DNA of 5,573 bases from Planctomycetota bacterium. Its GTDB lineage: Bacteria; Planctomycetota; Phycisphaerae; Phycisphaerales; SM1A02. The position numbers and the translations under genes were made by a program. A model generated the notes under the pieces. It was not told the DNA's origin. It was given only the letters and a program-made list of their open reading frames with translations, and ran no database searches. Where the stretch lies: the NCBI GenBank assembly GCA_022567855.1, contig JADFGE010000219.1:1-5573 (forward strand). The letters are read 5' to 3'. Below, piece by piece: positions 1 to 5,556 of this stretch (position 1 is the stretch's first letter; every line of letters starts with the position of its first letter).

Positions 1-36
1 AATGCGGATATACCCGAGGAAGTCATGGCGGGGTGA
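1..36 (+). CDS. Possible 3' end of an upstream gene (partial)
   Basis: From the first base of the window one frame reads NADIPEEVMAG and then a TGA stop at 34-36. The composition looks like a normal protein C-terminus, and a repeat-rich non-coding stretch begins directly after the stop, as expected at a gene end. Only 11 residues are visible, so no function can be named. A competing frame starting at base 2 stays open to about 118, but it runs through the octamer repeats and is arginine-rich, so it is less likely to be coding. Confidence 0.3.
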   Translation, partial: NADIPEEVMAG

Positions 37-42
37 GAAGAA

Positions 43-74
43 GGCACGAAGGCATCGAGGCACGAAGGCGCGAA
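43..74. repeat. Four-copy tandem octamer repeat, consensus GGCACGAA
   Basis: Four contiguous 8-bp units lie head to tail: GGCACGAA (43-50), GGCATCGA (51-58), GGCACGAA (59-66) and GGCGCGAA (67-74). Units 1 and 3 are identical; the others differ by one to three bases. The array sits between the possible upstream gene end and the acylphosphatase. The period of 8 is not a multiple of 3, which argues against coding use. Its role is unknown. Confidence 0.75.
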
Positions 75-120
75 GTGAAGATCGCGCGGTCCGGAGGCCC
101 GCCGCTAAACTTGAATAGCC

Positions 121-396
121 GTGGCTTTGTGCCGTTATGACATCATCTTCATCGGCCGGGTCCAAGGCGTGTTCTTCCGCGCCACGGCCCGGGAGATCGC
201 TCGCCGCTACGACGTGACCGGCTGGGTGCGAAACGAGCGCGACGGCTCGGTTCGCTGTGTCATCGAGGGCGAGGCGGATGAGCTGGATCGGTTCGTCAAC
301 GCCATCCAACTCGCCAAGCAAGCCAATATCGACAACACTGATATCACACGTCTTGAACCCACCGGCGAGTTCGATGGGTTTATGACCCGATACTGA
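121..396 (+). CDS. acyP: Acylphosphatase
   Basis: Small cytosolic enzyme (91 residues, the usual size of the family) that hydrolyses the carboxyl-phosphate bond of acyl phosphates such as acetyl phosphate or carbamoyl phosphate. The signature GRVQGVFFRATAREIA runs from residue 12; Arg20 in the phosphate-binding loop and Asn38 in GWVRNERDGSV are the expected catalytic pair, matching Arg23 and Asn41 of vertebrate enzymes. The C-terminus ends in the family-typical short Phe/Met/Arg/Tyr stretch. The start is GTG at 121; an in-frame TGA at 112-114 rules out anything longer, and TTG at 127 is the only near alternative. The nearest GGAGG (93-97) is 23 bases from the GTG, too far for a normal ribosome site, so the start could be leaderless or weakly translated. 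It may form a loose group with the lipoprotein gene downstream, but a perfect inverted repeat lies between them. The identification is secure; the physiological substrate is not known. Confidence 0.95.
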   Translation: MALCRYDIIFIGRVQGVFFRATAREIARRYDVTGWVRNERDGSVRCVIEGEADELDRFVNAIQLAKQANIDNTDITRLEPTGEFDGFMTRY

Positions 397-404
397 TCGA
401 CGAG

Positions 405-428
405 GCCTGGTCACTTCAGTGACCAGGA
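405..428 (+). terminator. Perfect stem-loop after acyP (terminator-like, no T-tract)
   Basis: CCTGGTCACT (406-415) pairs perfectly with AGTGACCAGG (418-427), giving ten base pairs around a two-base centre (effectively a TTCA tetraloop). It begins ten bases after the acylphosphatase stop. Neither side is followed by a run of T, so it is not a classic intrinsic terminator. It could be a T-less terminator, an mRNA 3'-end stabiliser or a protein-binding palindrome. Confidence 0.5.
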
Positions 429-462
429 TCATCGAGGAGCAGCGCTTGACAATCACGCTCCG

Positions 463-951
463 ATGACGACCCTATTACCTATGAAGATCACGTCGCGCCT
501 CATGGTCGTTCTCCTGGCCGTCTCCATGCTCTTCGGTTGCACGACTGTGCATCAGGAGTTCGCCGGTCTGCCCTCGGATCAGGTCTGGACCGCTCTGTTG
601 GCCGTCGCCGAGAGCCCCAACTACGACGATTGGATCGTGACGGACAACGATGTGTGGGTGGACGAAGCGACCCAGCGCATCGAGATCTATCGCCGGTTGC
701 GGCGCGTGATTCAGCAGCCGGCCTACAAGGCTCGGCGCGAGAATCGCGAATGGCGCTTCCAGGTGATCTTCGAGCTGACCGACCCGCCGCTGGCGACGTT
801 CACCAGCCGTGGTCTGGGCGTCCCGTCCCACGCGCAGCACGAGGGCGAGCGCTACTTCCTGGACGTCCTGGATCTGCTCAGCGGGATGCCGCCACCGGAC
901 GAAGCGCCCTCCACAGCGTCGAGCGACACAAGCGACACACCAGACAAATAG
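463..951 (+). CDS. Predicted small lipoprotein, function unknown
   Basis: Protein of 162 residues (156 if translation starts at the second Met, base 481). The N-terminus has a short basic stretch (KITSR), a hydrophobic core (LMVVLLAVSMLF) and a lipobox ending LFGC, with the lipidated cysteine at residue 26 (20 from the second Met). The residue after Cys is Thr rather than Asp, so by the E. coli rule it would go to the outer membrane. The mature part is mixed polar and aromatic with a Trp/Tyr-rich centre (YDDWIVTDNDVW, EWRFQVIF), and it ends in a low-complexity Pro/Ser/Thr/Asp tail from about residue 145. I do not recognise a named family. The start at 481 gives a more typical signal peptide, but neither start has a convincing ribosome site; GAGGAG at 434-439 is too distant. 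It lies between acylphosphatase and icd on the same strand, and the gap to icd contains its own likely promoter, so co-function with icd is not implied. Confidence 0.8.
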   Translation: MTTLLPMKITSRLMVVLLAVSMLFGCTTVHQEFAGLPSDQVWTALLAVAESPNYDDWIVTDNDVWVDEATQRIEIYRRLRRVIQQPAYKARRENREWRFQVIFELTDPPLATFTSRGLGVPSHAQHEGERYFLDVLDLLSGMPPPDEAPSTASSDTSDTPDK

Positions 952-1055
952 GTCATCGGCCGCAACATCGCTCGGCTCACTTGCTTCGTGTTCAAAGCGA
1001 TATGAGCGCAGACGCGCCCGCGCCGCCGTACGTCCCGCGCCTCCTGCCTCGGCCC

Positions 1056-1064
1056 TGCTATACT
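1056..1064 (+). promoter_or_regulatory. Candidate extended -10 promoter for icd
   Basis: TGCTATACT contains an extended -10 TG followed by TATACT, which matches TATAAT at five of six positions. No good -35 is seen 17 bases upstream (1036-1041 is GC-rich), which suits an extended -10 promoter. Transcription would start near 1071 and leave a leader of about 50 bases before icd. It is predicted by eye only. Confidence 0.4.
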
Positions 1065-1122
1065 GCCGGGCTCGCTCAAAAACCGGCAACCACGACCGAC
1101 TTCGGATGGAGATTCCTGCGCG

Positions 1123-2511
1123 ATGGCTGATTCGATCACGATGACCGACCAGGGACTGAACGTCCCGGACAACCCCATCATCCCCTTTATTGAAGGCGAC
1201 GGCACCGGGCCTGACATCTGGGCCGCGGCGGTGCGCGTCTTCGACGCCGTGGTCGAAAAGGCCTACGCCGGCTCGCGCAAACTCCAATGGAAGGAAGTTC
1301 TGGCCGGGGCAAAAGCGTTCAACCAGTCCGGCAATTGGCTGCCCGATGAGACGGTCCAGGCCTTCAGGCAATACATCATCGGGATCAAAGGCCCGCTCAC
1401 AACGCCCGTCGGCGGGGGGATCCGCAGCCTCAACGTCGCTCTCCGCCAGATGCTCGACCTGTACGTTTGTCTGCGACCCGTGCGCTACTTCACCGGCGTA
1501 CCTTCGCCCGTGAAAAGGCCCCAGGATGTGAACATCGTCATCTTCCGCGAGAACACCGAGGACATCTACGCCGGCGTGGAATGGGAAGCCCAAAGCGACG
1601 AGGCGAAAAAAGTCATCGCCTTCCTTCAGGATCAGATGGGCGTCACGAACATCCGTTTCCCCGATACCAGCGGCATCGGCATCAAGCCCGTCTCCCGCGA
1701 AGGCACCGAACGCCTGGTGCGAGCGGCGATCAACTATGCGCTGAAGAACAATCGGCGAAGTGTGACGCTCGTTCACAAAGGCAACATCATGAAGTTCACC
1801 GAGGGCGCGTTCCGTGATTGGGGGTACGCCTTGGCTGTGAACGAGTTTAGAAACGAAACCGTCTCCGAGCGCGAGAGTTGGATCCTCGGCAACAAGGAAT
1901 CCAACGCCGACATCTCCGCCGAAGCAAACGCCCGGCAGATCGATCCCGGCTACGACATGATGACGCCGGACAAGCAGCAAGCGATCTGCGCCGAGGTCGA
2001 AAAGGCCCTTGAGCTGTGGCCCACCCACGGCGACGGCAAGTGGAAAACCAAGCTGCTGATTCGTGATGCGATCGCGGATATCACCCTCCAGCAAGTCCTG
2101 ACCCGTGCAAAGTCATTTGACGTGATCGCCACGCTGAACCTCAACGGCGACTACCTGTCCGATGCGTTGGCTGCCCAAGTTGGCGGAATCGGTATCGCAC
2201 CCGGTGCGAACATCAACTACGACACCGGCCACGCCATCTTCGAGGCCACGCACGGCACCGCCCCCAAGTACGCCGGCCTCGACAAGGTCAACCCCGGCTC
2301 GGTGATTCTCTCCGGCGAGCTGATGCTGCGCTACATGGGATGGACCGAAGCAGCCGATCTCATCATCCAAGGCATCGACGGCGCTATCGGCGCAAAGACC
2401 GTAACGTACGATTTCGAGCGCCTCATGGACGGCGCGACCTTACTAAAGTGCAGCGCCTTCGCCGACGCAATTATCGAGCACATGGGAGCAGGGGTGGCAG
2501 TGGGAGCGTGA
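1123..2511 (+). CDS. icd: NADP-dependent isocitrate dehydrogenase
   Basis: Tricarboxylic acid cycle enzyme that oxidises and decarboxylates isocitrate to 2-oxoglutarate, making NADPH; cytoplasmic and normally a homodimer. Isocitrate is bound by GGGIRSLNVALRQ (Ser102, Asn104, Arg108) with Arg118 and Arg142. Tyr149 and Lys219 are the catalytic pair, and Asp319, Asp343 and Asp347 the metal site. All match E. coli Icd by motif. NADP preference follows from Lys382, Tyr383, Val389, Tyr429 and Arg433, equivalent to E. coli Lys344, Tyr345, Val351, Tyr391 and Arg395. At 462 residues it is longer than the E. coli enzyme (416), mainly because of about 47 extra residues between Lys219 and Asp319, a feature I recall from cyanobacterial enzymes. 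Ser102 is the position phosphorylated by AceK in E. coli, but no kinase gene is seen here. ATG at 1123 follows GGAG (1108-1111) at an 11-base gap; Met7 is a possible later start. The tail GAGVAVGA extends beyond the usual end and is encoded in a G-rich run. Confidence 0.97.
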   Translation: MADSITMTDQGLNVPDNPIIPFIEGDGTGPDIWAAAVRVFDAVVEKAYAGSRKLQWKEVLAGAKAFNQSGNWLPDETVQAFRQYIIGIKGPLTTPVGGGIRSLNVALRQMLDLYVCLRPVRYFTGVPSPVKRPQDVNIVIFRENTEDIYAGVEWEAQSDEAKKVIAFLQDQMGVTNIRFPDTSGIGIKPVSREGTERLVRAAINYALKNNRRSVTLVHKGNIMKFTEGAFRDWGYALAVNEFRNETVSERESWILGNKESNADISAEANARQIDPGYDMMTPDKQQAICAEVEKALELWPTHGDGKWKTKLLIRDAIADITLQQVLTRAKSFDVIATLNLNGDYLSDALAAQVGGIGIAPGANINYDTGHAIFEATHGTAPKYAGLDKVNPGSVILSGELMLRYMGWTEAADLIIQGIDGAIGAKTVTYDFERLMDGATLLKCSAFADAIIEHMGAGVAVGA

Positions 2512-2562
2512 GCCCCGGCGCCTCTTTCTCCCTCTCCCTTCTCTGCCGGGGCTGGGTGAGGG
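2511..2562. repeat. Structured GC-rich repeat-like element at the icd stop codon
   Basis: AGCCCCGGC (2511-2519) and GCCGGGGCT (2545-2553) form a perfect 9-bp inverted repeat whose first base is the last base of the icd TGA. The 25-base loop is almost entirely pyrimidine (2521-2544 is pure C/T). Inside it CCCTCTCCC (2530-2538) can pair with GGGTGAGGG (2554-2562) with one mismatch. The CCCTC/GAGGG layout resembles the short palindromic intergenic repeats found in many GC-rich bacterial genomes. It could act as a transcription terminator or mRNA 3'-end block for icd, although there is no T-tract. Copy number in the genome cannot be judged from one window. Confidence 0.55.
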
Positions 2563-2644
2563 TACTCGGGTTAGGCCGGTCGCGCGATGCGTTGTCAGTT
2601 TGGCAGGCGTGTGGAACCTTTTCGAGCTGTCGCCCAGGGCTTCT

Positions 2645-2678
2645 GTCAAGGGTCTTTTTTGAGAAAAAGTCCCGACTT
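2645..2678. repeat. Imperfect inverted repeat upstream of the methyltransferase gene
   Basis: GTC-GGG-CTTTTT (2645-2659, with two unpaired A and one T:T mismatch) faces AAAAAG-CCC-GAC (2664-2676) across a TGAG loop. Nested at its right edge is AAGTC-CC-GACTT (2667-2678), a perfect five-base inverted repeat. The intergenic stretch 2512-2748 otherwise holds only the repeat-like element beside icd and a small hairpin at the methyltransferase start; I see no convincing promoter hexamers. This may be an operator or leader structure for the restriction-modification operon. Confidence 0.4.
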
Positions 2679-2731
2679 CAAAGATGCGCTAACTGAATGC
2701 TGCCAAGCACCAAGTTGTGTAAAGGGCGTTC

Positions 2732-2748
2732 GGTGGTACCATGCCACC
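2732..2748 (+). promoter_or_regulatory. Small hairpin directly abutting the methyltransferase start codon
   Basis: GGTGG (2732-2736) pairs with CCACC (2744-2748) around a seven-base loop, and the ATG begins at the next base, 2749. No Shine-Dalgarno sequence lies at the usual distance; GGTGG would be the only purine-rich stretch nearby and is itself in the stem. If formed in the mRNA, the structure would limit initiation at this start. Confidence 0.35.
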
Positions 2749-3768
2749 ATGCTGACGGAACCAGAACAAGCTGCGTCGTCAAAGGCTTGTGATCTTGATA
2801 GCTTTGTTCCTGCGGAACTTCGGAGTCTGGCTGACCTGAAACGCGATCTGCCACGGGTCGCTAAGGATGCGCGATTGACATCTGTTATCGAGGCAGCGAT
2901 CGATTCGATTCCAACCTGCCATGACTATCGACTCGGCGATGCTCGATTGATGGACTTCCTCGAACCGGAGTCGGTTCACCTCGTCGTTACGTCGCCGCCA
3001 TATTGGACGCTCAAGGAATATCGGCGCAGCGAAGACCAACTTGGATTCGTCCAGGATTACGAGCAGTTTCTGGAGGAGTTGGATCGCGTGTGGCAGCACT
3101 GCTTCCGCGCACTTGTTCCCGGCGGCCGCCTCGTTTGTGTTGTCGGCGATGTGTGTTTATCCAGACGGAACAATAACGGGCGGCATGTCGTCGTTCCCCT
3201 ACACGCTTCTATTCAGGAACATTGCCGGCACATCGGCTTTGATAATCTCGCCTCGATCATCTGGCACAAGATCGCAAACGCCACATATGAAGTGCAGGGG
3301 GCCGGCGGTTTTCTCGGGAAGCCCTACGAACCCAATGCGGTGATCAAGAACGATATCGAATTCATTCTGATGCAACGCAAGCCGGGTGGATACCGCAAGC
3401 CTTCCTCGGCAAAGCGAATCCTGAGTGTAATCTCGGTCAATGACCATCAGCGATGGTTCCAGCAGATTTGGACTGGCTTAACGGGTGCGTCTACGAGAAA
3501 CCATCCCGCGCCCTATCCAATCGAGATTGCACACAGACTCATCCGGATGTTCAGCTTTGTTGGCGACACGGTGCTTGATCCCTTTCATGGCACGGGATCA
3601 ACTTCGGTCGCGGCCGCCCGATCCGGCCGCAACAGCATCGGTGTTGAGACTGACGTTGTTTACTTCGAGAGATCGTGCAGGCGTTTTACCGAGGAAACCT
3701 CAAATATGTTCTCTCAAAGAACATTGAACGTCTTGCGAGATGACCAAACGGAACAAGAAATCTCTTGA
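2749..3768 (+). CDS. Type II DNA methyltransferase, beta class, probable partner of the PaeR7I-like endonuclease
   Basis: S-adenosylmethionine-dependent amino-methyltransferase of 339 residues that should protect host DNA at the target of the endonuclease encoded next to it. Motif IV is TSPPYW (81-86), the catalytic loop; the Ser-Pro-Pro-Tyr form is typical of N4-cytosine enzymes, though some adenine enzymes share it. Motif X is HPAPYP (252-257), and motif I, the cofactor loop, is DPFHGTG (277-283) followed by GVETD with acidic Glu300 (motif II). Motif IV comes before motif I, with a probable target-recognition region (about 140-250) between them, which defines the beta class. His280 is odd, since Met is common in that position. 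The frame is open back to an ATG at 2587, but that extension (54 residues) runs through intergenic repeats and has no family-like sequence; Met at 2749 is preferred. The gene overlaps the endonuclease gene by 29 bases. Base modified and target site are inferred, not shown. Confidence 0.93.
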   Translation: MLTEPEQAASSKACDLDSFVPAELRSLADLKRDLPRVAKDARLTSVIEAAIDSIPTCHDYRLGDARLMDFLEPESVHLVVTSPPYWTLKEYRRSEDQLGFVQDYEQFLEELDRVWQHCFRALVPGGRLVCVVGDVCLSRRNNNGRHVVVPLHASIQEHCRHIGFDNLASIIWHKIANATYEVQGAGGFLGKPYEPNAVIKNDIEFILMQRKPGGYRKPSSAKRILSVISVNDHQRWFQQIWTGLTGASTRNHPAPYPIEIAHRLIRMFSFVGDTVLDPFHGTGSTSVAAARSGRNSIGVETDVVYFERSCRRFTEETSNMFSQRTLNVLRDDQTEQEIS

Positions 3769-4489
3769 CGAGCGTGTTGCAGCCGCCGTCCGCCGGTTCT
3801 GGCGCACCCGGTCGTCGCAAGGTCGTCGCCAGGGGAGTACAACTGGGCGGCAGGATTCGGGTAATCGCGCCGTAGCAACAGGGGGCAAGCAGCTTGATGG
3901 ATTCAATCAACTGATATCCGAGTTGCTGGAGGAAGCCAAGATCCCACGGCAGTCGATTCTCCGGACTTCGCGCAAGGATGTAACCTTGCCGGGGTTCTTT
4001 CGGCCAACCAAGCAATGGGATCTCCTTGTCCTCCACGAGCGATCACTTCTAGGCGTTCTCGAATGTAAAGCGCTCTGTGGTCCATCCTTCGGGAACAACT
4101 ACAACAACAGGATCGAAGAAGCCATCGGGAATGCAACCGATATTTGGACCGCGTTTCGCGAGGGTAGGTTTTCCCCGTCTCCAAAGCCGTTTGTCGGGTA
4201 TCTCCTCATCGTTGAGGAAGCGGCGGGTTCCACTCGACCGGTTTCAGTAGTGCAAGAACACTTCGCGGTCTATCCTGAGTTTGCAGAGGCTTCGTACGTG
4301 AGGCGCTGCGAGGAGTCGGTCCGACGGCTGGTCCACGAGCGTTGCTATGACGCGGGATGCCTCATCGTCACGCACAAGACCCGCGGAAAACGCGGCGAGT
4401 ATTCAGAGCCGGCGACCGATCTAACGTTCTCCAGGTTCGCACAGTTGATGTGTGGTCAGATCGCAACGCTGTATCGCGCAACGGCCTGA
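3740..4489 (+). CDS. Type II restriction endonuclease, PaeR7I/XhoI family
   Basis: Protein of 249 residues, close to the size I recall for PaeR7I (about 246), and similar to it along its whole length as far as I can recall that sequence. Recognisable blocks are an N-terminal helix ending in FWRTR, a GGKQLDGFNQLISELL block (48-63), LPGFFRPTKQWDLLV (83-97), and ECKALCGPSFGNN (108-120) leading into NNRIEEAIG (122-130), then GYLLIVEE and the C-terminal RGEYSEPATDLTFSRFA. The nuclease core is a PD-(D/E)xK type: Asp94, then Glu108-Cys-Lys110. Known relatives cut CTCGAG between C and T; this target is inferred by homology. ATG at 3740 lies inside the end of the methyltransferase gene, with only a weak purine stretch (GCGAGA) before it, so translation is likely coupled to termination of the methyltransferase. 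No controller gene is seen. All core residues are intact and the frame is full length, so the enzyme may be active. Confidence 0.92.
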   Translation: MTKRNKKSLDERVAAAVRRFWRTRSSQGRRQGSTTGRQDSGNRAVATGGKQLDGFNQLISELLEEAKIPRQSILRTSRKDVTLPGFFRPTKQWDLLVLHERSLLGVLECKALCGPSFGNNYNNRIEEAIGNATDIWTAFREGRFSPSPKPFVGYLLIVEEAAGSTRPVSVVQEHFAVYPEFAEASYVRRCEESVRRLVHERCYDAGCLIVTHKTRGKRGEYSEPATDLTFSRFAQLMCGQIATLYRATA

Positions 4490-4526
4490 ACCACGAATGC
4501 CGCTGTTCTTTGTCCCTCGTAGATTC

Positions 4527-5525
4527 TTAATGATCTGCACGATTGGAGTCATCGACGTTACCATCGCTCTCATCAGGCGATGCCTGCACTGTAGCGACCG
4601 CTCGCTTTGCCAGATAGCCGCGATGTTCGACAAAATCCGGATGATCAAGAACTTCCCAAACGTCAGTGGCAGGGACCACTATCGCGATTCCTGTGTTGAC
4701 ATACTCTTTGATTCCGTCGTCGATGTCTTCAATATCAGATCTAACTATCTCGACATCCCAGTGGCCATGAACTAGACCGAGCCAATAGTAGCTTGGTGTT
4801 CCTGTAGTGAAGATTGGCGTTTGATCGATCAACCTGCTCCCTGTGGTGAAACTGTAGTTCGACATATTGGTTAGCTCACCCGTCAGAGGCCCCTCCCAAC
4901 TGTCCCGATAGGTGAAGACTGGCGAGCCGCTTAGGCCTTTGATTGATCTCAATTCAATCAGATACGCATGAGCGCTAATGCAGGTGTTGCGATCCAGCTT
5001 CATTCTCACCTTCTCCTCGGGCATTGCTGCAATATTACCGACCCGAATGATCGGGATATTCCTGCGCTGTCCATAGTGATTGATGAACAGGCCCGTGATG
5101 AAAACATCCTGCCCCGGACCTATTCCATGATCCTGAACGACAGCGTCATCAGCAATTGAATACTCCGTAAGCATCGAGTGATCCAGTTCCTTTAGCCACG
5201 ACTTCGGAACCAAGAGGGCTGCGGCGTCGACTTCTTTGGTTGGATGGAATCTCCAATCACTGAGTTGGGATTCAACGGTCTTAATTCCTCCGGAAGTCAG
5301 ATTCAAACGAACGTACACCCTACCTTCATGTGACAAATCACGTATACCATCAATGACATGGCGAGCCGTGATCAAATAGCTGTGCGAGTACTGCGAATCT
5401 GCCTCGTCGTCCTCAGCAGGCTGACTGACGACAACAAAGAACCCGGTTGCGCACCACCTTATTCCATGGTCGGTGTCACGACCCAGAAACACCACGCACT
5501 TTCGGACGTCGGAGGGGACATTCAT
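4527..5525 (-). CDS. Trypsin-like serine peptidase, probably cytoplasmic
   Basis: Protein of 332 residues with the layout of bacterial trypsin-fold (S1-like) peptidases. ATGFFVVV (26-33) is the usual first core strand, YLITARHVID (50-59) carries the catalytic His56, VDAAALLV (99-106) gives Asp100, and GLSGSPVF (197-204) gives nucleophile Ser199. The triad is therefore complete. The N-terminus (MNVPSDVRKCVVFLG) is no signal peptide and no membrane segment is obvious, so the protein should stay in the cytoplasm. Residues about 205-300 form the rest of the second barrel plus a less familiar C-terminal part, and the last 18 residues are acidic and polar. Substrate and regulator are unknown. The gene runs towards the endonuclease gene, with only 37 bases between their stop codons. 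A hand count at 4681-4740 gives 25 of 60 G+C, clearly below the icd gene. The ATG is supported by a -10 box shortly upstream and a weak AGGA ten bases away. It could be a stress or quality-control protease or part of a defence system; the sequence does not decide. Confidence 0.87.
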   Translation of the reverse strand: MNVPSDVRKCVVFLGRDTDHGIRWCATGFFVVVSQPAEDDEADSQYSHSYLITARHVIDGIRDLSHEGRVYVRLNLTSGGIKTVESQLSDWRFHPTKEVDAAALLVPKSWLKELDHSMLTEYSIADDAVVQDHGIGPGQDVFITGLFINHYGQRRNIPIIRVGNIAAMPEEKVRMKLDRNTCISAHAYLIELRSIKGLSGSPVFTYRDSWEGPLTGELTNMSNYSFTTGSRLIDQTPIFTTGTPSYYWLGLVHGHWDVEIVRSDIEDIDDGIKEYVNTGIAIVVPATDVWEVLDHPDFVEHRGYLAKRAVATVQASPDESDGNVDDSNRADH

Positions 5526-5550
5526 TTGAGTACAAATCCTATGGATTGAG

Positions 5551-5556
5551 ATTATA
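5551..5556 (-). promoter_or_regulatory. -10 box for the serine peptidase gene
   Basis: The minus strand reads TATAAT exactly, 25 bases before the peptidase ATG. With a 17-base spacer the -35 box would fall at 5574-5579, just outside the window, so it cannot be checked. Transcription would begin near 5544, giving a short leader of about 20 bases that contains AGGA (5540-5537) as a weak ribosome site. Confidence 0.5.

Noticed and set aside
446..478. TTGACA (446-451) as a -35 box for the lipoprotein gene
   Set aside because: The hexamer is perfect, but the only TATTAC-like -10 (473-478) is 21 bases away, and the resulting transcript would start after the first ATG and almost on the second.
537..1130. 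Plus-strand open frame overlapping the lipoprotein gene
   Set aside because: It is arginine-rich and low in information, typical of a shifted frame, while the lipoprotein frame has a coherent signal peptide and lipobox.
475..2094. Long minus-strand open frame opposite the lipoprotein and icd genes (539 codons)
   Set aside because: It is antisense to two well-supported genes, has no recognisable domain, and long antisense frames are common opposite GC-rich coding sequence.
2645..2673. Intrinsic terminator at the GGGTCTTTTTT...AAAAAGTCCC stem
   Set aside because: The T-run lies in the 5' arm of the stem rather than after it, and the stem is A-T rich with a mismatch and a bulge, so it does not fit an intrinsic terminator on the plus strand.
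2587..2748. N-terminal extension of the methyltransferase to ATG 2587
   Set aside because: The 54 extra residues cover intergenic inverted repeats, are cysteine- and arginine-rich without family resemblance, and add nothing to the complete methyltransferase fold that begins after 2749.
4490..4526. Bidirectional terminator between the convergent endonuclease and peptidase genes
   Set aside because: Only a four-base stem (CGGC/GCCG, 4482-4485 and 4499-4502) followed by a mixed T-rich stretch is present, too weak to claim.
4452..4775. Plus-strand open frame across the convergent gene ends
   Set aside because: It overlaps the end of the endonuclease gene and the C-terminal coding region of the peptidase on the opposite strand, with no motif or start signal.
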